Positions 1-8,388 of a DNA stretch of 64,000 bases are shown here, piece by piece (the first letter of the stretch is position 1; each line of letters opens with the position of its first letter). A program made the translations under genes and the position numbers. Origin of the DNA: Chlorella sorokiniana (Eukaryota > Chlorophyta > Trebouxiophyceae > Chlorellales > Chlorellaceae). Where the stretch lies: contig CP084613.1 in assembly GCA_025917655.1 (NCBI GenBank), positions 4,218,001-4,282,000 on the forward strand. The letters run 5' to 3'. The notes beneath the pieces were generated by a model. It did not search any database, had not been told where the DNA came from, and saw only the letters and a program-made list of their open reading frames with translations.

Positions 1-3000
1 GTTCCCTGCAACACGGGCTCACCTGGCAGTCGGCGGAGGCCTTGAACCCGGCGCTGGCCAGCAGGCGCTCCAGCAGGTCGCGCTGCCGGTTGTAGATGCT
101 GATGAGGAAGATGCGGGGCGGGCGATGCCCAGGCCGCGCAGCTGGGCGGCTGCCTGCCGCGCCGCCTTGACCGCCCTGCGGGCAGCGGGGCGCGGGATGC
201 CTGGAGCTGGGCTGGCCGCTCGCTCGTAGCTTGAGCCAGCTGGGAGGAGGAGCAGCAGCAGCGGCAGCGGCAACAGGGCGCCAGCCTCAGCTGTCAGCTC
301 TCTCCCTGCCGGCCCACCTCTCCGCCTCCTTTGCGTTTGTGTAGCCGCCGCCGACGAAGCAGCGCTCCCAGCCGTGCACGTCCACAAAGCGGCAGGGCTC
401 TGCCAGCGTGCTGCGCTTCCTCACGGCGGCGGCGGTCAGCAGGCGGCCGGCGTAGAACTCGCCGGAGACGGCGGCACAGATGGCTGGGTGCATGCGGTAC
501 TGCTCGGTCAGCATGGCGGCGGGCACACCCACCGCCACCGCTCGCTCCATGAAGCTGCGGTCGAAAGTCCGGGGGGTCCAGTAAAATGCAACGGCAGTTC
601 AGCAGGCCCCCAAACAGCTGCACGAGGCGCCCGGCAGTGCAGCAGTGCCGCCAACTGCACCGTGCCGCCCACTCCTCACATATGGCCGCAACCCGCAGGT
701 TTCCGCGGCGCACCTGCGCGTGTGGTTGGGCGGCGGGGCCACCAGGTCCGTGTATGCCGGCAGCTGCAGGTGGTCCCCCACCAGCACCAGATTGGCGGGG
801 GCCAGGCGGATGAGCGTCGGCAGGGCCATCTCCGCCACGCACCCCGCCTCGTCCACCACCACCGTGTCGATGTCCACCCTCACCTGTACCGCGGGCACCA
901 GCAGTACAAGCATGTTGCAGTACAACGTGGAGAGGCCCCCAGGCAGAGAGAGACACCAGTGAGAGGATGGCAGGTTGCTGCCGCTGTGGATCGACATGTC
1001 GTGTGCAGCGAGCGCAGAGCGTTGCGGGGCGGGGGCTCGCGGCTCGCACCTCGCACATCGAGCTTGCTCAGGGCAGCCGCCATTCCAGGCGTTGCATCGA
1101 TGGTGCACGCATACACCCTGCACAGCGCACGGGCTGGCGGCGTGGGCTGGCGTCGCGAGGGGAGGGCAGGGGCAGGGAGACCAGCGGGCACGTCAGCAAG
1201 CCCCCAACGCGGCCAGCGGGCGGCGCACCCACCGCGTCTTGGAAAGGATCTCCTTCTCCGCGCGTGCCTTCACGGCATGAAGCACCTTGACCAGCAAGCA
1301 ACTGATGGCTGGCTGCAAGATTTGTGCGTCCACTCCAGGGCGGTTCCGAGCCTGGAGCAGTGGCACACGCGAGCTGTGGCTTGTGCAACAGAGGTGCCAC
1401 AATTTTTGAAGGCAGCTGCTTCGGGGGCCAGTAGGCATCACCAGCCGCATCACGTGCTGTGCCTTCTGCTGCAACACCCCCAACGCCGCGAGGTGCACGG
1501 CGGGAGCCCCGCGCCAGCCCCCAGCGCCGTCACCGGGCGGCGGCAGCGCTGCCGCCAAGCCCGCTGCCGCCTCCGCGGCCGCCTTGCCCAGGGCCAGTTC
1601 CCCGTTCTGCAGTCGCTTCTGCAGGCCCTGCAGCCTCTCGACGCACTCCAACCAGGCTCTGACGTTTGGGTGGCGGGCCAGCCGTGCCTCCAGCGTGAAG
1701 CGCTTGGCGGTGTCCCCCAGCCGCTCCTCCCGCCCAAACACCAGCAGGCTGCCCTCCACCCGCGCCAGCTTGCCCACCACGGCGTCCACCGCCTGGTTGC
1801 GGGAGCAGGTGACCAGCACCTGCGCATGCGTGGAGCGACACAGAAGTTCAGGCAAGCGGCAGCACAGCGGCAGTCGGTGCGGCTGCGTGCAGGGGTCCGC
1901 CCAGCGTTTTTGCACCGGCAACCGCGCAGCGTCTCAGAGCTCCACGTCGGATGCGTGCGGCAGCTGGCCACGTCACCTGGGCCCTGGGCTGCACCCTCGC
2001 CTCCACCACGTGAAAGATGGTGGTGGACTTGCCGGTACCCGGGGGCCGTGGATGATGCTCAGCCCGCCGTGCAGGCCCGCCACGGCGGCGCGCTGCCCAC
2101 GGTTGACGGGCACGCTGTCTGCGCAGGCGTGGGCAGGAAGTCGAGGGACCAAGGGAGGTCGTATTGAGGCAGCAGCTTGAGCAGTCTGCTCAATCAATTG
2201 GCCCGTGCGTCATGCTCTGCTGACCTGTCCGCAGCTCCACGGGCCCTAACCGCAGGGTGCCCCTGCCGCCGCCGCCGCTCAGCTGCTTGCGTGGGTCGGC
2301 GGCCAGGTCGAGGCAGCGCCTGGCTTCGGGGCTCAGGGACTTCATGTGCAGCCCGTGGCGCAGAGCCTGGTCGGGGTGAAGGGTCGGAAAGCAAGCGGAG
2401 CGGGGATGCAAGGTTGGCGCTCAGAGTGCAGCAGCTTGCAGGCAGCTGTCTGTGTCTGCTGGACCAGCCAGCGGCTGTGCATGCGACGGCTGGGTCCCAC
2501 CTGCGCGCTGGCGTACTGCAGCAGGAAGGAGCCCATGTAGCCCAGGGACCGCATGTCAGCGCGCGCCCCCGCCCCCGCCTCCACGGTCGGCAGCAGCACC
2601 ATCACGTGGTCGCCGCTGTCCAGCTCCTCGCGGGCCAGCTTGGCCACGTGGAAGCTGTCGGTGGCCCTCACCTGTTACATCGGGGCGGAGCGGTGGGCGT
2701 GCTGCCTGGTTTGGGAGCGGGAGAGGGGTGGGTGCATGCTAGCTCCAGGTTGCGTTGGCTGTCAGTGCATGACACCGCCTGCCCTGCAGAGTGAGCTGTT
2801 GACCGGCAGGCAGCAGGCGGCCGGCGCCCCACATGCACCAGGTGCTTGGCCCAGGGGTCCCCCTCGTCGCTGAAGTCCAGGCGCTGGCCGCGCGTGGGCA
2901 GCGCCGCCCACTTGGCGTCCGCCACCCGCTCAAAACCCCACCACAGCTGGTGCGGCTCGGGGTGGGCCCCCTCGGCGGCCCGCAGCGCGGCTGCTGCGGC

Positions 3001-3388
3001 GGCCTGCAGGGGAGGTTGGAAAGACTTGGGCCTGGTCCTGGTCCTGGATGCGAGCAGCAGCTCATCGACAACAGGGCATGCCGACCTGGAACTCCAGGGC
3101 AGTGTGGGCCTGCATGGCGGTCAGGTAGGCCTCGGGCGAAGCGTGCACGTCGGGCAAGGCCCCCGCCTGCCCCGCCTTGCCGTACGGCAGGCCGCGCCAG
3201 TGGCTGCCCTCGTTGCCCTTGCTGTCGCTGGCCAGCTTGCGGGCAAAGTAGTCCAGCTCCGGCACCCGCCCCACGTTGTGCCGCTGGCTGCCGGGTGCGG
3301 CGGCGGCACGCACGCTGCTGCCGGTGCCTGCCGAACTGAGGCTCAACCCGGCCAGCGATTTGGACAAGCTGCCCAGATCGACCGCCAT
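1..3388 (-). CDS. UPF1/SMUBP2-like superfamily 1B helicase, 3' end beyond the window
   Basis: This is a multi-exon gene for an ATP-dependent RNA/DNA helicase of the UPF1/SMUBP2 group. Read on the minus strand, the motifs appear in the right order. There is a Walker A region (IIHGP...TGKS) at about 2060-2020, then VTCSRNQAVDAVV at about 1815-1780. Next come the DEAG box of motif II (VVVDEAGCVAEMALP) at about 880-830 and TEQYRMHP at about 515-490. A motif V-like stretch, ISIYNRQRDLLERLL, lies near 100-45. The ATG at 3386-3388 opens a Ser/Ala-rich leader followed by a conserved block (VPELDYFARKLASDS). The Walker A codons are broken by one missing C in a run of five, which I read as a sequencing error because the flanking motifs are intact. 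The last exon seen ends at a CAG|GTGAGC donor near base 24, so the gene continues past the left edge. The substrate is unknown, and exon borders were only partly resolved. Confidence 0.75.
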
Positions 3389-3940
3389 CGAGCGGAAAGG
3401 AATGAATTTTTATTACTTGAAAGGGTGACCTCTCTCTCGAGAGGCGGCTGGCCGCTCCTTTCCGGGCTTGAGCAGAGCGCCCAGCCTGGGGGGTGAATGG
3501 GCAAATAGTCGCTAAATTACTGAACGCGATGAATCGCATCCCGCGGCTTGGTTCACAGTTGGCCGTGTTGGCTGTGTTGGCACAGCATGCGCATCCGATT
3601 GTGCATGCCTGATGCTGTTACGTGCTTGGAGCACACAGCAGGTCATTCAGGGAAATGTTGGGCCCCTGGGAGCTCAACCATAGTGCAGCGGAGCGCCGAT
3701 CGCAGGGTAGGGCAGCGCTTACGCATGTGAGCGCCAGGCGGGTTTTGGGACTTGCTTCGGATGGGGCCACAAGAGGCAGACTGTTGAAGAATTTGGGCGC
3801 AGCGAAGCGTGCGTGGGTGAAGCGGCCATCTGTTGGGGAAAAAGAAGGGGCGCGAGTTGAAAAAATCGCCGGCGGCAGGTGGCAAAAAGTGAGTTTTGCG
3901 TTTGTAGACCGCAATAATTCCACTCTCAATAACCCAAGCT
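3389..3940. other. Intergenic spacer between helicase and tRNA-Glu
   Basis: This stretch holds the upstream region of the minus-strand helicase and the 5' flank of the tRNA gene. It is less GC-rich than the coding DNA around it. I see no convincing reading frame, RNA or repeat in it. Confidence 0.5.
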
Positions 3941-4012
3941 TCCTTCATAGTCTAGTGGCTAGGATACGCGGCTCTCACCCGCGAGGCCGGGGTTCAATTC
4001 CCCGTGGGGGAA
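3941..4012 (+). tRNA. trnE-CUC: tRNA-Glu (anticodon CTC)
   Basis: This is a complete cloverleaf without an intron. The acceptor stem tccttca (3941-3947) pairs with tggggga (4005-4011), including two G-U pairs. The anticodon stem cgcgg/ccgcg encloses the loop ctctcac, which gives anticodon CTC. The T arm cgggg/ccccg encloses ttcaatt. The internal box A (tagtctagtggctagga) and box B (ggttcaattcc) of a Pol III promoter are both present. No CCA is encoded, as expected of a eukaryotic nuclear gene. Confidence 0.96.
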
Positions 4013-4021
4013 AGGTTCAAA

Positions 4022-4025
4022 TTTT
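4022..4025 (+). terminator. Pol III T-run terminator of tRNA-Glu
   Basis: Four T residues lie ten bases after the tRNA 3' end. This is a minimal RNA polymerase III termination signal. Confidence 0.6.
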
Positions 4026-4065
4026 GTTCGACTAAAAACCAACCCTCCTGCCCCTGCCCCCCCTT

Positions 4066-4180
4066 TGTCTCCTTGACGACTCCCCCTTCCCCCCTCTGTT
4101 TGTGGCGTTTCCTTCCTGGGTCGTGCCAGGCCTGTCATCGCCTGTGTATATTGTGAATTTACGGGTGTAACAACAGCAGC
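4066..4180 (+). mobile_element. Solo LINE 3' end (heavily 5'-truncated copy)
   Basis: This short piece matches the 3' end of the longer LINE at 4800-6280. Shared blocks include gacgactcccc, tttgtgtggcgttt-like and cctgtcatcgc, then an ending of the form acgggtgtaacaacagcagc. It has no coding part. It begins about 55 bases after tRNA-Glu and ends in a short CAG-type tail, as a strongly 5'-truncated LINE insertion would. The TGTAA inside it is probably the element's own polyadenylation signal. Confidence 0.6.
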
Positions 4181-4444
4181 ATGGTGCGCCTGGGCCGCTT
4201 TGTGCAATAGCCGTTGGAGTGAGTAATTAGGACCATAGCCAATTCATGCTGGGATTGCAATGCCGGGGGAGTCATGGGAGTCCGGCGGCGGTGCTTTCCA
4301 GCATCCGGAAGCGGCGGCGGAACCATCCTTGCCTCTCAAGCTAGCCTATCAAGCTGCTTTGAGCATCATCGAGGAGCCCGTCGTCCCATCCGCCCCACTT
4401 CCGCCAGGCCGTGTGGCAGACAGAGCTGGCGGGCGTGGAGGTGA

Positions 4445-4505
4445 GCCTTGGCAGGCCTTGGCAGCTGGCCTTGGCAGGCCTTGGAAGGTTGTCCAGCCTT
4501 GGCAG
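4445..4505. repeat. Short degenerate tandem repeat (ccttggcagg units)
   Basis: About five imperfect copies of a ten-base unit, ccttggcagg, lie inside the last intron of the decayed minus-strand gene. They look like simple replication slippage. Confidence 0.6.
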
Positions 4506-4799
4506 CCGAGGGCTGAAGCCGCGGTCCAAGCTCCCCATGCTGCCCCCGCCCGCCCCGCCCCACCCGCCCACCTTCCTCCCGAGCCGCATACACAAAGTAG
4601 CGGTAGTAGCTGTCCAGCAGGTAGCGCAGCAGCTCGCGCTGCTGGTGCTCGTCCAGCTCATCGCCGCGCTGGAAGCAACACACCCCGCACTGGCAGGGGC
4701 CCGCCTCGCGCCGGATCTGCTCCCGCTGCCCCTCGGCCACGCGCACGTCCCGCCGCACCTGCGCCGCAATCTCCTGCAGGCCCGCGCATCAGCCAGTTG

Positions 4800-6280
4800 C
4801 TCCCTCCCAAGCAGCACACCGGCCAGCTGCGATCTCCTACGGCGCAGCGATCTGGGCCCCCGGCTTGGCCCTGGCGGCCGCCAGGAGGCGGGTCCGTGGC
4901 GCGAGCGGGCTGTCAGCGGGGAGGTGCAGCACCACCGCACCCTGCGGCGGCTGCTAGGCCTGCCCAGGCGCGCCCCACCGTGCTGGCAGAGGCCGGCGAG
5001 CCGCCCCTCTACATCTCCTGGCTGGTGCGTTGCGCCCGCTTTGGAGCAGTGTGGTGGCAGCGCCAGAGGGCAGCCTCATGCACCAGGTGGTGACAGCCAG
5101 CCTGGAGATGGCAGCGGACTGCAGCGACAGCCCGCCAGCCCACCTCCCTTGGGCAGCCCAGCTCCAGCGCGCGCTCCAGGCAGCCGGTTTTGCCTTTGAC
5201 CCGCAGCTGCGTGAGCCGCTGGACCCGCAGGCAGTCAGGCGCGCCACGCTGGAGCACTACCAGCGCCGCGTAGCGGCGGCTGCTGCAGAGGCGGGTGCCA
5301 GCCGCCTGCACCACTACTTTGTGGTTGTGCGGCCCGAGTGCCTGACGTCAGCCGACAGCTACAGCCAGCCAGCCTACATTAGGGAGGTGCGGGAACAGCA
5401 CCGGCGCGTAGCCCTCGCGGAGCTGCGTACAGGCGTCCACTGGGGGCGGAGGAGACCGACCGGCTGCGCGGCCGAGCTGCCCGGCCTGCAGCAGAGCGCT
5501 TCTGCCCCCACTGCGCGGCGGCAGGGGGATGGCAGCAAGTTGAGGATACCCGCCACATTCTCTTTGACTGCATCCTCTACAGCGACCTCCGCCCGCTCTT
5601 CAGTCCCCTGTTCCCTAGCCAGCACCCCTTCTCGTCCGAGCCACCCTCCCTGGCACGGTTTTTCGAGAGCCCCGCCGCCGCAGCTGCGACCTTTGCCGGC
5701 GCTTGTCGCCGGCGAGCACGCAAAGCGGCGGGGTTGCCCCCACATAGCCCCTACAACCCTTAGCGAACGTGGTGTGTCCCTCCGCTAGAACGGGGCCAGC
5801 CGGCCTAAGCCACCCAGGATCAAACACCCCACCTGCCGGCCAAAGGGGTCGGAAGGTGTTAGGTGTCCGGTGAGGCGGTAAGGACATGTAGCACCACGCG
5901 AGCTTCCGGCTGGAGACCGCCACTACCCTTGCTATCCTCTGTTGTTCTGCAGCTGCTTCTCGGCCACCGCATTCCCTTGTCGGCACTTCTCTCGCGAGCC
6001 TTTTTGACTCCCACCCCAGAGCCTGCCCTCCTTTCTCATATGCATTCCACATGCATGTATCCCCCACCGTTGCCCGAGTTCCCCTGCATGACTTCCCTCC
6101 CTGTTGTTTGACATTCTTGCTTCTCCTTTGCAGCCCATGTCGACGACTCCCCTCCCCCTTTCTCTCCCGCTCCCCTAGAGGGAGCTGTTTGTGTGGCGTT
6201 TCTTTCTGGGTCGTGTGCCAGCCCAGGCCTGTCATCGCTATTGTGATGTACACGGGTGTAACAGCAGCAGCAGCAGCAGC
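4800..6280 (+). mobile_element. 5'-truncated LINE (non-LTR retrotransposon), C-terminal coding end plus 3' UTR
   Basis: Plus-strand frames encode the C-terminal end of a LINE polyprotein downstream of the reverse transcriptase core. In order these are a thumb-like block (ISYGAAIWAPGLALAAARR, then RTLRRLLGLPR), EAGEPPLYISWLVRCARF, HYFVVVRPECLTSADSY, VREQHRRVALAELRTG and a zinc-knuckle-like C-terminus (FCPHC ... VEDTRHILFDCILY). The protein ends at a stop near 5763. The reading frame changes several times near 4970, 5040 and 5450, so the copy is dead. A 3' UTR of about 500 bases follows, with a TGTAA and a terminal CAG repeat. The reverse transcriptase core and endonuclease are absent. It sits in sense opposite to the host gene, inside the intron between exons C and D. 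The CCHC end and the layout fit green-algal LINEs; the clade is not assigned. Confidence 0.8.
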
Positions 6281-6449
6281 GCAGGGCATGCCTCCCTCCC
6301 AGGGCATGCCCGCCACACCACGCAAGCCGTCTCACCTCGTAGAGCCGGTCCCCCGCCGCAGCACCACGTCGGGCTCCGCCACCAGGATGACGGCTGCAGC
6401 ACGCCGCCCGCAAACCCGCCCGTCTGGTCGGCGCGCCCGCCGTAGCTCG

Positions 6450-6785
6450 CCTTGCGCACGTTGACATCCCTGCAGGCCAGGCACAGCAGCTGATGGCTCT
6501 TGAGCAGCATTTTCCAGCCCATTTCCAGCCCTTCAAACAAACACAAAAGCACACAGAAAGATGGCAGGCCAGCTGTTTTGCGACGCACTCAGCGCAGGGC
6601 GAGACGTGGTCCAGGCTGGTGGTCTGGTCGGTGGGGGCGCTTCCGTCCTCCAGCGCCATCGGCGGCTCGTGGTCCAGGCGGCAGTACGGGAAGGCGATGC
6701 AGAGGGCCCGCCCGATGCGCTGCAGGTACGCCAGCGCTTGGAGCCAGCTGACGCCCAGCAGCAGGTGCCGCAGCGGCGGGCTGGG
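6450..6785 (-). repeat. Left arm of inverted repeat (exon B of the decayed gene)
   Basis: Read on the minus strand, this arm encodes QPSPPLRHLLLGVSWLQALA and continues through FPYCRLDHEPPMALEDGSA and the following intron to GATGTCAACGTGCGC. It pairs with the right arm at 6870-7177. Similarity covers exon, intron and the start of the next exon, so the duplication was made at DNA level. Confidence 0.85.
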
Positions 6786-6869
6786 CTGCGCAAAATTAGC
6801 TACCTGCGGCGCCACGAGCTCAACAGCGTGGTGCGCGTCGGCGTGCTGCGCCAGCCCAGCCCGCTGCTG

Positions 6870-7177
6870 CGGCACCTGCTGCTGGGCTTCAGCTGGCCCC
6901 AGGCGCTGGCGTACCTGCAGTGCATTGGGCGGGCGCTCTACATCGTCTTCCCATACTGCCACCTGGACCACGAGCCGCCGATGGCGCTGAAGGACGGCAG
7001 CGCCCACACCGACCAGACCACCAGCCTGGACCACGTCACGCCCTGCGCTGGGTGAGTCGGCAGCTGGTCGTTTTATGTGTGTGTGTGTGTTTGTGTGTGT
7101 GCTTCATGGGCTGGAAAAATGATGTTCCAGAGCCATCATCTGCTGTGCCGTGCCCACAGGGATGACAACCTGCGCCG
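6870..7177 (+). repeat. Right arm of inverted repeat (inverted copy of exon B)
   Basis: On the plus strand this arm encodes QPSPLLRHLLLGFSWPQALA, then FPYCHLDHEPPMALKDGSA. It is followed by a gtgagt donor, an intron carrying a TG run, and a cccacag acceptor with gatgacaacctgcgc. Differences from the left arm are spread along both arms and mostly leave the protein similar. This suggests an old duplication, or one drawn from a diverged paralogue. The spacer between the arms is about 85 bases. Confidence 0.85.
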
Positions 7178-7729
7178 CCCCCCGCCGCGTACACGTGTGG
7201 AAGCGGCCATCAAACCCCTTGGCCTTTGAGCGCGCCCGCCACTCGGCGCTGCGGTTCTCCCGGGCTCGTAGCTGACGCCGCGCACGATGCTGCGCGGGCA
7301 CACGCGGCCGCCTGGCTGCACAAGGAAGTTGCGCATGCTGAGGGCGTCCCATGCGCTGATCAGGCCGCGCCGCACCGCGTCTGCCACCCATGCATCCACC
7401 TGCTACGTCGCCTCGAGCTCGGTGCTGCAGGATCTGGCGCTGAAGCTGTAGGTGGTTGGATCCCTGGCCCGCAGCGATCCAGGCACCGTCGCTGCCCAGC
7501 TCCTCTGCTGCCTCTTCTGCGTCACGCCGTTGTACTGGACGTGAGAAAGGGGCCCAGCGCCTCCTCCTCCGTCTCCTCCTCCTCCTCCTCCGTCTCCTCC
7601 ACAGACTCCATCCTACAGGGCAGGACAGCAACACCAGGCAGCGTGTTGCGGCCTGCCAGGAGGCCGCTCCAAGGTTGGCGGTCCACCAGATGCAAAACTC
7701 GTGCATCAGGCAAGGGCCAGCCTGCCTCT

Positions 7730-7846
7730 AAGGCTCACCTGCACGCCCAGCGGCTCTGCCTCCACACGTCCTGGCGGACTAGCCGTGGCGCTGGGGCGGA
7801 GGTTGAGGCGGCAGGCTCCTCGGTGCTGCTCAAAGCAGCTTGATAG
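7730..7846 (+). repeat. Inverted copy of the last exon of the decayed gene
   Basis: This block resembles 4349-4440 read in reverse. It shares the acceptor context aaggctcacctgcacgccc, then ctctgcctccacac and ggctcctcg, and the ending ctcaaagcagcttga. In both copies the same frame ends in LKAA and a stop, so the C-terminus is conserved. It adds to the exon B duplication as a sign that a second gene copy in opposite orientation once overlapped this place. Confidence 0.6.
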
Positions 7847-8388
7847 GGTCAGAGAGGCGGGATGGGGGCCGCCGCCGCTTCCAGCTCAGCGGCTGGAAAG
7901 AAGCGCCGCCCCATGAGACATGGCAATCTGGCTTCCCAGCAGCACATGAACGTGGTTCTTCCGTTGTTGTTGTGCAGATTTCACACGAGGAAGGGCGGCA
8001 GACCGAGGAGACATGGTCCCCCCCCCACACACACACACAAGCGCATTTTTGTGTCTAAGGACTCCAGCAGCGATGCTGTGAGCGGGAATGTGCGGATGCC
8101 CTGCTGCCAATATTCTGCACATGAGCAATCTGGGCCCAGAGTGTGACATGTTCCTGAGCATGAAATGTGTGATACCAATCATGACGCTCAAGCCGTGACA
8201 GCGTGCAGACACAATGCTGCAGGGCCAGGCGCAGGCGGCGTCTCGGGAGTTGGGGGGGCATTGCAGCTCACTCGCTGTCACCGCCGACCGGCGCGGGGCT
8301 CCCAACAAGGCGCACATACGAGCCGTCGGCGCCGCCCCAACCACCTTCAACACTCTTCGCTCCACCCACCCTGCGACACCATGTTGGC
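7847..8388. other. Spacer downstream of CDK5RAP3, with an (AC)n run
   Basis: This stretch probably holds the 3' UTR of the minus-strand CDK5RAP3 gene. A C run followed by an AC microsatellite lies at about 8019-8040. I see no gene in it. Confidence 0.5.

Larger units (their letters stand above)
4349..7713 (-). pseudogene. Decayed gene of unknown function, split by a LINE and by an inverted exon copy
   Basis: I do not recognise the family. Exon-like blocks on the minus strand, 5' to 3', are as follows. A Glu-rich block lies at about 7610-7550. A block reading DAWVADAVRRGLISAWDAL then NFLVQPGGRVCPRSIVRG lies at about 7400-7260. Exon B (QPSPPLRHLLLGVSWLQALA, then FPYCRLDHEPPMALEDGSA) lies at about 6790-6580. 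Exon C (RDVNVRKASYGGRADQTGG, then ILVAEPDVV) lies at about 6465-6343. Exon D (EIAAQVRRDVRVAEGQREQ, then CQCGVCCFQRGDELDEHQQR) lies at 4773-4572. The last exon ends SSMMLKAA at 4349. The intron between C and D contains a LINE fragment, and an inverted copy of exon B sits between the second block and exon B. There is an in-frame TAG just before the second block and a frame change inside exon C. Some of these may be assembly errors, so calling it a pseudogene is an inference. Confidence 0.5.

Noticed and set aside
374-2167. Plus-strand open frame of about 600 codons opposite the helicase
   Set aside because: It has no recognisable domain and mirrors the minus-strand helicase exons and introns. 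High GC makes stops rare on both strands.
5030-5788. A single intact plus-strand gene of about 250 residues
   Set aside because: The frame joins LINE protein with out-of-frame sequence after about 5440. Similarity shows the dead end of a LINE, not a host gene.
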